Source: Halomonas alkalicola (GTDB lineage Bacteria; Pseudomonadota; Gammaproteobacteria; Pseudomonadales; Halomonadaceae). Taken from it: 64,000 nt of DNA. The notes under the pieces are model-generated. The model was not told the DNA's origin, did not search any database, and was given only the letters and a program-made list of their open reading frames with translations. A program made the translations under genes and the position numbers. The DNA is taken from NCBI RefSeq assembly GCF_030704205.1, contig NZ_CP131913.1, forward strand, positions 2,356,001-2,420,000, written 5' to 3'. Positions 47,263 to 57,203 of the stretch are shown here, piece after piece; position 1 is the first letter of the stretch; each line of letters opens with the position of its first letter.

Positions 47263-48603
47263 ATGAACGAGACCCTGGAGCGCTGGAGCACGCGGCGCGC
47301 CTTTATCCTGGCGGTGACCGGTGCCGCCGTGGGGCTGGGCAACATCTGGCGGTTTCCCTACATCACCGGCGAGAACGGCGGCGCCGCCTTCCTGCTGCTC
47401 TATATCGGCTTCGTGCTGCTGCTCGGCCTGCCGGTGATGATGGCAGAGATCATGGTCGGCCGCGCGGGCCGGCGCAGCCCGGTGCAGTCACTGGGCCACC
47501 TGGCCGCCCAGGCCGGGGCCAGCCGCCACTGGCGGCTGCTGGGGCTGTTCGGCGCCTTCACGGTGTTCTGCATCCTCTCCTTCTACTCGGTCGTCTCCGG
47601 CTGGTCCATCGAGTTTCTGGTCACCGCCATCAACGGAGGCTTCGTCGGCGCCGCCCCCGCCGAGATCGGCGCCGGTTTCGATGCCTTCCTGGCCGACCCC
47701 GCCAGGATGACCTTCAACCACACCCTGTTCCTGGCCATGACCATGCTGGTGGTGGCCGCCGGTGTGGCCAAGGGGCTGGAGCGCCTCAACAACCTGCTGA
47801 TGCCGCTGCTCTACCTGCTGCTGCTGCTGCTGGCCGGCTATGCCGCCACCACCGAGGGCTTCGGCCCCGCCCTGGCCTGGCTATTCATGCCGGATCTCTC
47901 GGCGGTGACCCCGCTGGTGGTGATGCACGCCATGGGCCACGCCTTCTTCACCCTGGCGGTGGGGGCCTGCGCGCTGATGGCCTATGGCGCCTACATGCCG
48001 GACCAGCAGAGCCTGCCGCGGGCCGCTGGCGCCGTGGCGGTGCTGGACGTCTCGGTGGCGCTGCTGGCCGGCATCGCCATCTTCTCGGTGGTCTTCGCCC
48101 AGGGCATGGACCCGGGCGAGGGGCCGGGGCTGATGTTCGTCACCCTGCCCATCGCCTTCGCTCAGCTGCCCTGGGGGGCGCTGTGGCTGAGCATCTTCTT
48201 CCTGCTGCTGCTGCTGGCCACCTGGACCTCGTCGATCAACCTGGCCGAGCCCATGGTGGCGACCCTCCAGGGCATCGGCCTCAAGCGCGGCCAGGCGGCG
48301 GCCCTGGTGGGGCTCGCCGTCTGGCTGGTGGGCCTGCTCACGGTGCTCTCCTTCTCGCCCCTGGCGGAGTGGCGCCCGCTGTTCGGCATGAACGCCTTCG
48401 AGCTGGTCAGCACCATTCCGCCGGAGATCTTCCTGCCCCTCGGGGGCCTGTTGATCGGCATCTTCGCCGCCTGGGTGATGCCCGAGGCGGCGGCCCGCCG
48501 GGCGCTGGGCGTGGGGCACGGGGGCTTCACCCTGTGGCGTGGCCTGGTGCGCTGGGTCGCGATTCCGCTGACGCTGGTAGTATTGGTGGCCGGCCTGGTC
48601 TGA
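47263..48603 (+). CDS. Neurotransmitter:sodium symporter (NSS/SNF) family transporter, second copy
   Basis: Inner-membrane Na+ symporter of 446 residues. TM1 carries the NSS signature GAAVGLGNIWRFPYITGENG (residues about 19-38). Other shared elements with the 840-2285 gene are MMAEIMVGRAGRRSPV, TLFLAMTMLVVAAGVAKGLE, FFTLAVGACALMAYGAYM and EGPGLMFVTLPIAFAQLPWGAL. It is shorter by 35 residues. The start at 47263 has GGAGA upstream; the frame to 47197 adds a non-family tail. The gamma-carbonic anhydrase-like gene begins 20 bp downstream on the same strand, so they are probably co-transcribed. Substrate unknown. Confidence 0.93.
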   Translation: MNETLERWSTRRAFILAVTGAAVGLGNIWRFPYITGENGGAAFLLLYIGFVLLLGLPVMMAEIMVGRAGRRSPVQSLGHLAAQAGASRHWRLLGLFGAFTVFCILSFYSVVSGWSIEFLVTAINGGFVGAAPAEIGAGFDAFLADPARMTFNHTLFLAMTMLVVAAGVAKGLERLNNLLMPLLYLLLLLLAGYAATTEGFGPALAWLFMPDLSAVTPLVVMHAMGHAFFTLAVGACALMAYGAYMPDQQSLPRAAGAVAVLDVSVALLAGIAIFSVVFAQGMDPGEGPGLMFVTLPIAFAQLPWGALWLSIFFLLLLLATWTSSINLAEPMVATLQGIGLKRGQAAALVGLAVWLVGLLTVLSFSPLAEWRPLFGMNAFELVSTIPPEIFLPLGGLLIGIFAAWVMPEAAARRALGVGHGGFTLWRGLVRWVAIPLTLVVLVAGLV

Positions 48604-48623
48604 ACCGACACGAGGATTTCACG

Positions 48624-49175
48624 ATGAGCGAGACGACGGCGATCCGCCCCTGGAAGGGCACCACCCCCACCCTGGGCGAGCGGGTCTATGTGGACCCCGC
48701 CAGCCTGGTGCTGGGCGACGTGACCCTGGGCGACGACAGCTCGGTGTGGCCCATGGCGGTGGTGCGCGGCGACATGCACCGCATCCGCATCGGCGCGCGT
48801 ACCAGCGTGCAGGACGGCAGCGTGCTGCACATCACCCACGCCAGCGACTTCAACCCCGGCGGGTTCCCGCTGACCATCGGCGACGATGTCACCATCGGCC
48901 ACAAGGCGATCCTCCACGGGGCCACCCTGGGCAGCCGCATCCTGGTGGGCATGGGCGCCATCGTCATGGACGGCGCCGTGGTGGAGGATGAGGTGATCAT
49001 CGCCGCCGGGGCCGTGGTGACCCCGGGCAAGCGCCTGGAGAGCGGCTACGTCTACGCCGGCAACCCGGCCAAGGCGCTGCGTCCGCTCAAGGAGAAGGAG
49101 CGCGCCTTCTTCCCCTATACCGCCGGCAACTATGTTCGGCTCAAGGACGAGTACCTGGCGGCGATGGGCGCTTAG
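48624..49175 (+). CDS. Gamma-carbonic anhydrase family protein (YrdA/PaaY-like)
   Basis: 183-residue left-handed beta-helix protein, a trimer in this family, with hexapeptide repeats running through residues 28-150. The metal-ligand histidines are recognisable in RGDMHRIRIGARTSVQDGSVLHIT and DDVTIGHKAILHGATLGSRILVGMGAIVMDGAVVEDE. Carbonic anhydrase activity varies in the family (YrdA and CaiE-like members are often inactive), so 'family protein' is the safe name. Codons and an upstream GAGGA support the start at 48624, 20 bp after the NSS gene. Confidence 0.93.
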   Translation: MSETTAIRPWKGTTPTLGERVYVDPASLVLGDVTLGDDSSVWPMAVVRGDMHRIRIGARTSVQDGSVLHITHASDFNPGGFPLTIGDDVTIGHKAILHGATLGSRILVGMGAIVMDGAVVEDEVIIAAGAVVTPGKRLESGYVYAGNPAKALRPLKEKERAFFPYTAGNYVRLKDEYLAAMGA

Positions 49176-49313
49176 CGGGCCTAACCCGGCCCGAGGGGCG
49201 GTTACGACGCCGAAATACCTTCCTAACCCATTGTTTCGCCATGCCGTGACGCGCGATAATCTGGTGATTTATCCAGTGCATGTTTCTCCAGTACATCGAG
49301 GGCTCGCCCCGGC

Positions 49314-49960
49314 ATGGCCGACTTCCGCACCCATCTTGGCGTGGCCGCCGCCGGCGGTGCCGTGGTCGCCCATGGCGGCTGGCAGGCGGGCCTGTGGACG
49401 GCCTGGGAGGCCCTGCCGATGCTGGCGCTGGTGACCTTCGGCGGCATCCTGCCCGATATCGACGCCGACCGTTCCAAGGCGATCCGGCTGATCTTCAACC
49501 TGCTGGCGGTGCCCGGGGTGGTGGCCGGCGCCCTGCTGCTGCAGGGGCGGCTCGACGCCGGCGGCCTGCTGCTGGCGTGCGGGGCGATCTATCTCGGCGT
49601 GCGCTACCTGGCCGGGGCCCTCTTCTCGCGTTTCACGGTGCATCGTGGCCTGTGGCACTCGCTGCTGGCGGCCGCCCTGTGCGGCCTGATCAGCGTGGCG
49701 CTCAGCCAGCGGCTCTTCGCCCAGCCCGATATCCTGGCCTGGGCCCACGGGCTGGCGGTGGCGCTGGGCTTCGTCATCCACCTGCTGCTCGACGAGCTCT
49801 ACAGCGTCGACCTCACCGGGGCGCGCATCAAGCGCTCCTTCGGCACCGCCCTCAAGCCCTTCGACTGGCGCTCGCCGGGCAACTCCCTGGTGATGCTGCT
49901 GGCGGCGGTCAACCTGCTGCCCTGGCTACCCCCGCTGGCGCCGCTGTGGGCGCTGCTGGC

Positions 49961-49985
<25 letters not shown>
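49314..49985 (+). CDS. YdjM/DUF457-like inner-membrane metal-dependent hydrolase
   Basis: 223-residue membrane protein with about five to six hydrophobic segments. Conserved polar residues lie between helices: DFRTHLGVAAAGG (His), TFGGILPDIDADRSKAIR (DxD), FTVHRGLWHSLLAA (HRGLWHS) and IHLLLDELYSVDLTGARIKRSFGTALKPF. This is the pattern of the YdjM/YfhO-like 'LexA-regulated, predicted metal-dependent hydrolase' family. Biochemical function is unproven. I saw no convincing SOS box. It converges with dctD; the 3' ends overlap by 25 bp. Confidence 0.82.
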
Positions 49986-51335
<1,350 letters not shown>

Positions 51336-51343
<8 letters not shown>

Positions 51344-53240
51344 GGGGGAGGGTCTCCTGATCGGGCTGGGCGTTCACGGTGCGCCGGCCTTCGTCGCGGG
51401 GCAGCCGAATGGTGAAGAGGGCGCCGCCCTCGGGGCGGTTGGCGGCACTCAGGCGCCCGCCCAGGTCGTCGACGATCCGCGAGGAGATCGACAGGCCTAG
51501 CCCGAGCCCCTTGCCGGATGACTTGGTGGTGAAGAAGGGTTCGAAGATGCGGGTCAGGTTCTCCTCGGCGATCCCCGGCCCGTTGTCGGCCACCCCCAGC
51601 ACCACCCGGTCGTCCCACACCTCGACGCTCAGCTCGAGGCGCGGGGCAGGGGTGTCGGCCATGGCCTGCAGGGCGTTGCCGATCAGATTGACCAGCACCT
51701 GCTCGAGGCGCACCAGGTCGGCGCGCACCCAGGCCTCCTGGTCGGGCCAGCGGCGGATCACCTCCACGTCGCTGTCGCGCAGCCGGGTCTGGAACAGTCG
51801 CAGGGCGTAGTCGAAGCAGGCGACGGGGGAGACGGCGGTGAGCGTCTCGCCGCTCTTGCGCGAGAACTGGCGCAGCTGGGCGCTGATCTCCGACATTCGT
51901 GCGGTCAGTTCGACGATCTGCTCGAGGTTGAGGTCGACGCTCTCCAGGCGCTGGCGGGCCAGGAAGGTGCGGGCGTTCTCGGCATAGGCGCGGATCGCCG
52001 CCAGGGGCTGGTTGAGCTCGTGATTGATGCCGGCGGCCAGCTGGCCGAGCACGGCGAGCTTGGCGGCCTGGATCAGCTCGTCGCGGGTCTGGCGCAGGCT
52101 CTCCTCGGCGCGCCGGCGCTCGTCGATCTCGGCGGAGAGTCGGCGGTTGGTCTCCAGCAGGTCCCGGGTGCGGCGCTCGACGTTGCGCTCCAGCTCGTCC
52201 CGGGCGCGGGCCAGGGTCTGGCGCTCGCGCTCGGCGAACTGCTCGCGTTCGCGGCGCAGGCGCAGGCGCTGCCAGCCGATGCCGCCGCCCAGCAGCACGA
52301 TGCCGTAGAGCCCGCCGGCCAGCAGCGCCGAGACCCATTGGGCCTGGATCACCGGGCTCACCGACTTGAGGATATGCATCTCCCAGCCGAACTCCTCCAG
52401 GGGGCGGGAGACGGCCAGATAGCGGGGGCCGGACAGGGGCCCTCCGCGGAAGCCCACCAGGCGGGTGCGCTCGCCGCGGCGCTCGAGCAGCTCGACCCCG
52501 GAGTGGGTCAGGGGCTCATCCGCGTAGCGACGAGTGGCCAGCAGCGCCTGGCGCTCCTCCTCGGAGAGCGGGTGCAGGGAGGTCATGCGCAGCTCTTCCC
52601 GGCTGGCCATGAAGATGATCTCGTCCTTGTCGGTGACCAGCAGCTCGGCGTCCTGGTCGGCCCAGCTCTCCTCGACTTCATCCAGCAGCACCTTGACCAC
52701 CATCACGCCGTCGGGGCTCGAGTCGGGCTGGGTGTCATCCAGCCAGACCGGCGCGGAGAAGTAGTAGCCGCGCTCCAGCGACTGCACGCCGAGGCCATAG
52801 AAGCGCCCCTGGCCGCCGGCGATGGCGTCGGTGTAGTAGCTGCGAAAGGCGTAGTTCTGGCCGATGAAGGTGTTGGGCAGGTGCCAGTTGCTGGCGGCCA
52901 GGGTGTCGGCGTGGCGGTCGAGCAGGTAGACGTCCGAGACGTCGGCGGTGGCCCGGAAGCGGTCCAGCAGCAGGTTGAGGGGCATGGCGTCCTGGCTGTG
53001 GGGGGAGGCCAGGAAGCGCTGCACCCCTTCGCGGGTGGCGAGCAGCCGGGGCAGGTAGTCGTGGCGGGAGAGGTGGCCGATCAGGCCCGCCGCCGAGAGG
53101 CGCAGCTCGTTCTCGGCGTCCTGCTCGAGGGTCTGCAGCGCCTGGTCCCGGGCCACCTGGGCCGCCTGCCACATCACCAGAGCCAGCCCCAGGGGGGCGG
53201 CCAGCAGCAGCAGGGCCCGCCAGCGTCGAGGCCGTCTCAC
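51336..53240 (-). CDS. dctB: DctB-type sensor histidine kinase
   Basis: 634-residue inner-membrane kinase. TM1 is at the N-terminus (WRALLLLAAPLGLALVMWQ). A periplasmic double-Cache sensor (about 35-295) includes DVYLLDRHADTLAASNW, FRSYYTDAIAGGQGRFYGLGVQSLERGYYFSAPV. TM2 follows (about 298-318), then a coiled coil. The HisKA phosphoacceptor is in AAGINHELNQPLAAIRAYAENA, with an N-box and G-boxes VADNGPGIAEENL and GLGLGLSISSRIV. The DctB sensor normally binds C4-dicarboxylates; ligand specificity here is untested. Its ATG overlaps the lldR stop by 4 nt and dctD overlaps its end by 8 nt. Confidence 0.93.
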
Positions 53241-54028
53241 GAGGCGGCTTCTCGCCGCGTCGCGGGCATCGCCTGGGCGCGGCGCAGGGCGCGCTGGGCG
53301 CGGGTCTCGGCCCGGGCCAGTTCCAGCAGCCCCTCCTCCACGTAGACCAGGTGCTCATGGGCACGGTCTCGGGCGTCCTCGGCGCGTCCCTCGAGGATGG
53401 CGTCGAGCAGGGCGCGGTGCTGGGCCATCAGCTTCGGGCGCGACTCGGGGTTCTCGAAGAGGTGGGCCAGGTTGTCGACGATGCTGCGCTCCAGAAGGTG
53501 GAAGATGCCGCGTATGGTATGCAGCAGCAGCAGCAGCACGTTGTGGGCGGCCTCGGCGATGGCCAGGTGGAAGGCGGCATCGGCCTTGGCCTCGCGCACC
53601 GGGTCCTTGCCCTGGAAGCAGGCGTCCAGCTCCTCGAAGCGCTTGATCAGCAGCGCCCGGTCGGTGGGCGTGGAGCGCAGCGCCGCATAGTAGGCGGAGA
53701 TGCCTTCCATGGCGTCGCGAAACTCGAGCAGGTCGAGATGGAACTCGCCGTGGCGAGAGAGCATCTCCAGGATGGGGTCGCTGTAGCCGCTGGTGAGCGC
53801 CTCGGAGACGAAGGTGCCGCCGCCCTGGCGACTGATCAGCAGCCCGCGGGCGGAGAGCTTCTGGATCGCCTCGCGCAGCGAGGGGCGGGAGACGCCGAAC
53901 TGCTCGGCCAGCTCCCGCTCCGGGGGCAGGCGCTGCCCGGGCTTGAGGCTGCCCTCGAGGATCATCGCCTCGATCCGCTCGGTGAGCACGTCGGCGAGGC
54001 GGGGTTGGCGTACGGGTTGATAGGCCAT
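53237..54028 (-). CDS. lldR: FadR-type GntR regulator, LldR/PdhR-like
   Basis: 263-residue regulator. The winged helix is ADVLTERIEAMILEGSLKPGQRLPPERELAEQFGVSRPSLREAIQKLSARGLL (residues about 11-63). The FCD ligand domain follows with metal-type Asp/His positions (LEFRDAMEG, DAAFHLAIAEAAHN, HRALLDAI, HLVYVEEG). It faces lldEFG and two perfect ATTGGT/ACCAAT operators lie between, so LldR is the best name and lactate the likely effector. First gene of a coupled lldR-dctB-dctD set; the 4-nt ATGA overlap with dctB is unusual for this regulator. Confidence 0.85.
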   Translation of the reverse strand: MAYQPVRQPRLADVLTERIEAMILEGSLKPGQRLPPERELAEQFGVSRPSLREAIQKLSARGLLISRQGGGTFVSEALTSGYSDPILEMLSRHGEFHLDLLEFRDAMEGISAYYAALRSTPTDRALLIKRFEELDACFQGKDPVREAKADAAFHLAIAEAAHNVLLLLLHTIRGIFHLLERSIVDNLAHLFENPESRPKLMAQHRALLDAILEGRAEDARDRAHEHLVYVEEGLLELARAETRAQRALRRAQAMPATRREAAS

Positions 54029-54075
54029 GGGGGGAACTCCGGATCGATGGTGCCGGTGTCAGGGTACGACATTGA

Positions 54076-54090
54076 ATTGGTAATACCAAT
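54076..54090. promoter_or_regulatory. LldR/PdhR-type operator O1
   Basis: ATTGGTAATACCAAT is a perfect 15-bp palindrome with the ATTGGT-N3-ACCAAT core bound by PdhR/LldR-class regulators. It lies 48 bp upstream of the lldR start. Confidence 0.8.
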
Positions 54091-54216
54091 ATCTCCGCCG
54101 TGGCGCCGCACGGGAGCGTGTCATTTTCTTTCCGGCTTTCAGTAGGTTGCCGTGGAGGGCAAATGCCCCACTACCAAAGTATAGCGCTGTGGGGCAGGAA
54201 AAAGGCCCGTCCAGGT

Positions 54217-54246
54217 TTGACACTGTCGGGGTGCCCCTCCTAAGGT
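54217..54246 (+). promoter_or_regulatory. Probable sigma-70 promoter of lldEFG-dld
   Basis: TTGACA (54217-54222) and TAAGGT (54241-54246) are 18 bp apart. Transcription would start near 54253, placing operator O2 at about +22. Confidence 0.5.
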
Positions 54247-54266
54247 GCGCCCATTCGCCTGCTGTA

Positions 54267-54283
54267 AATTGGTTTGACCAATT
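54267..54283. promoter_or_regulatory. LldR/PdhR-type operator O2
   Basis: AATTGGTTTGACCAATT is a perfect palindrome of 7-bp arms around TTG. It lies 39 bp upstream of the lldE start and 192 bp (centre to centre) from O1, compatible with repression by DNA looping as described for E. coli lldPRD. Confidence 0.82.
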
Positions 54284-54322
54284 CATTCAGCGCCGCCGTC
54301 CTGTCTGACGAGGATTCTGCCG

Positions 54323-55078
54323 ATGACGCCAGTCAAGTGCTACCCGCCCAGGCCGGAGAAGGTCTACTTCTTCGGTACCTGCCTGATCGACCTCTTCTAT
54401 CCTGAAGCCGGCCTGGACGGGATTCGCCTGCTGGAGCGGGAGGGCATCGAGGTGCTCTTTCCCCAGGACCAGACCTGCTGCGGCCAGCCGGCCTACACCT
54501 CCGGCTACCAGGAGGAGGCGCGGGCGGTGGCGGCGGCACAGCTTGGTCTCTTCCCCGAGCCCTGGCCGATCATCGTACCCTCCGGCTCCTGCGGCGGCAT
54601 GATGCGCACCCACTACCCACAGCTCTTCGCCGGCACCCCTCAGGAGGCAAAGGCCAACGAGGTGGCCGGACGCATCTTTGAACTGACCGAGTTCCTGGTG
54701 CATGTCTCCCACCTGAAGCTGGAGGATCGCGGTGCGCCCGAGAAGGTGGCCATGCACACCTCCTGCAGCGCACGCCGCGAGATGGGCCTGGCCGAAACCG
54801 GCCCGGCGCTGCTGGCCCAGCTCGGCCAGGTGGAGCTGGTCGAGCAGGCGCGTGCCGCCGAGTGCTGCGGCTTCGGCGGCACCTTCGCCGTGCGCCACCC
54901 GGAGGTCTCCGCCGCCATGGTGGAGGACAAGACCCTGGCCATCGAGGCGGCCGGGGCCGAGCGCTTCGTCAGCTCCGACTGCGGCTGCCTGATGAACATC
55001 GGCGGGCGCTTCGCGCATCAGAAGAAGGCCGTGAAGGGCGAGCACATCGCCAGCTACCTGTGGCGGAGAACCTCATGA
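54323..55078 (+). CDS. lldE: L-lactate utilisation Fe-S protein LldE (LutA)
   Basis: 251-residue cytosolic subunit of the non-flavin L-lactate dehydrogenase complex LldEFG (LutABC). It has two cysteine-rich CCG domains: QDQTCCGQPAYTSGY (residues about 47-61) and AAECCGFGGTFAVRHPEVS, each paired with an upstream Cys (VYFFGTCLIDLFYPE; HTSCSARREMG). These bind Fe-S clusters. It is the first gene of the operon and overlaps lldF by 4 nt (ATGA). Confidence 0.95.
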   Translation: MTPVKCYPPRPEKVYFFGTCLIDLFYPEAGLDGIRLLEREGIEVLFPQDQTCCGQPAYTSGYQEEARAVAAAQLGLFPEPWPIIVPSGSCGGMMRTHYPQLFAGTPQEAKANEVAGRIFELTEFLVHVSHLKLEDRGAPEKVAMHTSCSARREMGLAETGPALLAQLGQVELVEQARAAECCGFGGTFAVRHPEVSAAMVEDKTLAIEAAGAERFVSSDCGCLMNIGGRFAHQKKAVKGEHIASYLWRRTS

Positions 55079-56529
55079 GCGTACAGACTTTCACCCCCCG
55101 GGAGTTCCACCGCCAAGCCCATGACGCCCTCGGCAATCCGCAGATTCGCGGCAACTTCCGTCGCGCCATGGACGGTCTGATGGCCAAGCGCCGCGACGCC
55201 TTCGCGGACTGGGACCTCGAGACCCTGCGCGAGCTGGGTGCCAACATCCGCCTGCGGGCGCTGGCCAGGCTGCCCGACCTGCTGGAGCAGCTGGAGGCCA
55301 ACTGCCAGGCCAACGGCATCCGGGTGCACTGGGCCGAGAATGGTGAGGAGGCGTGCCGCATCATCCGCGAGATCTGCGAGTCCCACGGTGCCAGGTCGGT
55401 GATCAAGGGCAAGTCCATGGTCTCCGAGGAGATGCACCTCAACGCCCACCTCGAGGCGGCGGGCATCGAGGCGCTGGAGTCGGACCTCGGCGAGTACCTG
55501 GTGCAGCTCAACGAGCAGACTCCCTCCCATATCATCATGCCGGCGATCCATCTCAACACCGATGAGATCTCCGAGATCATGCACGAGAAGACCGGCACCG
55601 AGCGCACCCGGGACGTCGACTACATGACCGCGGCGGCACGCCAGCAGCTGCGCGAGCGCTTCATGGCCGCCGATGTGGGCATCTCCGGGGTCAACTTCGC
55701 GGTGGCCGAGACCGGCACCCTTTGCCTGGTGGAGAACGAGGGCAACGGGCGCATGACCACCACGGTGCCGCCGGTGCACATCGCCGTGACCGGCATCGAG
55801 AAGGTGGTGGAGCACCTGCGCGACGTGCCGCCGCTCTATGCGCTGCTGACCCGCTCCGCCACCGGCCAGCACGTCACCACCTACTTCAACATGATCAGCT
55901 CGCCGCGCAGGGAGGGGGAGCACGACGGGCCGAAGGAGGTCCACCTGGTGCTGGTGGACAGCGGCCGTTCGCGCATCTATCAGGATGACGAACTGCTCGA
56001 CACCCTGCGCTGCATCCGTTGCGGCGCCTGCATGAACCACTGCCCCGTCTATACCCGGGTGGGCGGCCACACCTACGGCACCACCTACCCCGGCCCGATC
56101 GGCAGCATCCTCTCGCCCCACCTGATGGGGCTCGAGGAGACCAAGGACCTGCCCACCGCCTCCAGCCTGTGCGGCGCCTGTGGCGAAGTCTGCCCGGTGA
56201 AGATTCCGATCCCCGACCTGCTGGTGCGGCTGCGCAAGGAGTCGGTGGGCGAGGGGCGCGGTAACGTGCCCGGTGCCGGGATCAAGCGCACTCGCAAGGA
56301 GGCTGCCGCCTGGAAGGGGTTCCAGTGGCTGGCCACCCACCCCGGCGCCTGGCGCAGCGGCACCGCCCTGGCGGGCAAGCTCAAGGCGCTGATGCCGTCT
56401 AAGCTGGGCGCCTGGACCGACTACCGCACCGCTCCGGCACCGGCCGCCAGGTCCCTGCACGCCTTGGTCAAGGAGCACCAGGCGGGCCAGCCCCGCACCG
56501 AGCCAACCCGTGAGGAGGAGCGCCGATGA
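55075..56529 (+). CDS. lldF: L-lactate utilisation Fe-S protein LldF (LutB)
   Basis: 484-residue central subunit of LldEFG. An LUD domain (about 60-290; KGKSMVSEEMHLNAHLEAAGI, VAETGTLCLVENEGNGRMTT) is followed by two 4Fe-4S motifs, CIRCGACMNHCPVYTRVGG and CGACGEVCPVKIPIPDLL. The C-terminal region is basic and Pro/Glu-rich. The frame extends upstream to 54862, but homology starts at 55075 (MSVQTFTPREFHRQA) and the ATGA overlap with lldE fixes the start. lldG overlaps its end by 4 nt. Confidence 0.96.
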   Translation: MSVQTFTPREFHRQAHDALGNPQIRGNFRRAMDGLMAKRRDAFADWDLETLRELGANIRLRALARLPDLLEQLEANCQANGIRVHWAENGEEACRIIREICESHGARSVIKGKSMVSEEMHLNAHLEAAGIEALESDLGEYLVQLNEQTPSHIIMPAIHLNTDEISEIMHEKTGTERTRDVDYMTAAARQQLRERFMAADVGISGVNFAVAETGTLCLVENEGNGRMTTTVPPVHIAVTGIEKVVEHLRDVPPLYALLTRSATGQHVTTYFNMISSPRREGEHDGPKEVHLVLVDSGRSRIYQDDELLDTLRCIRCGACMNHCPVYTRVGGHTYGTTYPGPIGSILSPHLMGLEETKDLPTASSLCGACGEVCPVKIPIPDLLVRLRKESVGEGRGNVPGAGIKRTRKEAAAWKGFQWLATHPGAWRSGTALAGKLKALMPSKLGAWTDYRTAPAPAARSLHALVKEHQAGQPRTEPTREEERR

Positions 56530-57203
56530 GTGCCCGCAACGCCATTCTCAAGCGCCTGCGCGAGCGCCTCGACGGCCCACTGAGCGCCCCCGAGAGCGAC
56601 TTCTCAGTGGTGACCGGCCGCGGCTGGAGCCAGGAGGAGCGCCTGGCCCGCTTCGAACGCTGGATCACCTCGGTCCACGGGGAGGTGGTTCATGCCAGCC
56701 ATGACGACTGGACGCGGCCCCTGGCCGAGGTGCTGGCCGAGAGGGGGGTGCGCCGGCTGGCCCTGGGGCGCGAGCATCCGGTGGCCGCCGAGGCTCGAGA
56801 GGCCCTGGCCGATGCCGGCGTCGAGCTGGTCGAGGTCGACCGCGATATCGAGGGCTGGCAGCAGGAGCAGTTCGAGCGCGTCGATGCCGGCCTGACCTCG
56901 ACTCTGGGTGCCATCGCCGAGACCGGCAGCCTGTGGCTCTGGCCGACCCCCGACGAGCCACGCCTGATCAGCCTGGTGCCGCCGCTCCATATCGCGGTGC
57001 TGGATGCCGACACCGTCGAGGAGACCTTCTTCGACGTGGTGGAGCGCCACGGCTGGGCCAACGGGATGCCCACCAATGCGCTGCTGATCTCCGGGCCCAG
57101 CAAGACCGCCGATATCGAACAGACCCTGGCCTATGGCGTCCACGGTCCCCGGGAGCTGGTGGTGATCGTGCGCCACGCAGGCACGGCGCCGGGGGAGGCG
57201 TGA
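56526..57203 (+). CDS. lldG: L-lactate utilisation protein LldG (LutC)
   Basis: 225-residue LUD-domain protein, third component of the LldEFG complex. Motifs in order: SARNAILKRLRERL, VHASHDDWTRPLAEVLAERG, TLGAIAETGSLWLWPTPDEPRLISLVPPLHIAVLDADTV, and the C-terminal LISGPSKTADIEQTLAYGVHGPRELVVIV, which is the family fingerprint. No metal-binding cysteines, as usual. It overlaps lldF by 4 nt and the dehydrogenase gene by 1 nt (TGATG). Confidence 0.95.
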   Translation: MSARNAILKRLRERLDGPLSAPESDFSVVTGRGWSQEERLARFERWITSVHGEVVHASHDDWTRPLAEVLAERGVRRLALGREHPVAAEAREALADAGVELVEVDRDIEGWQQEQFERVDAGLTSTLGAIAETGSLWLWPTPDEPRLISLVPPLHIAVLDADTVEETFFDVVERHGWANGMPTNALLISGPSKTADIEQTLAYGVHGPRELVVIVRHAGTAPGEA

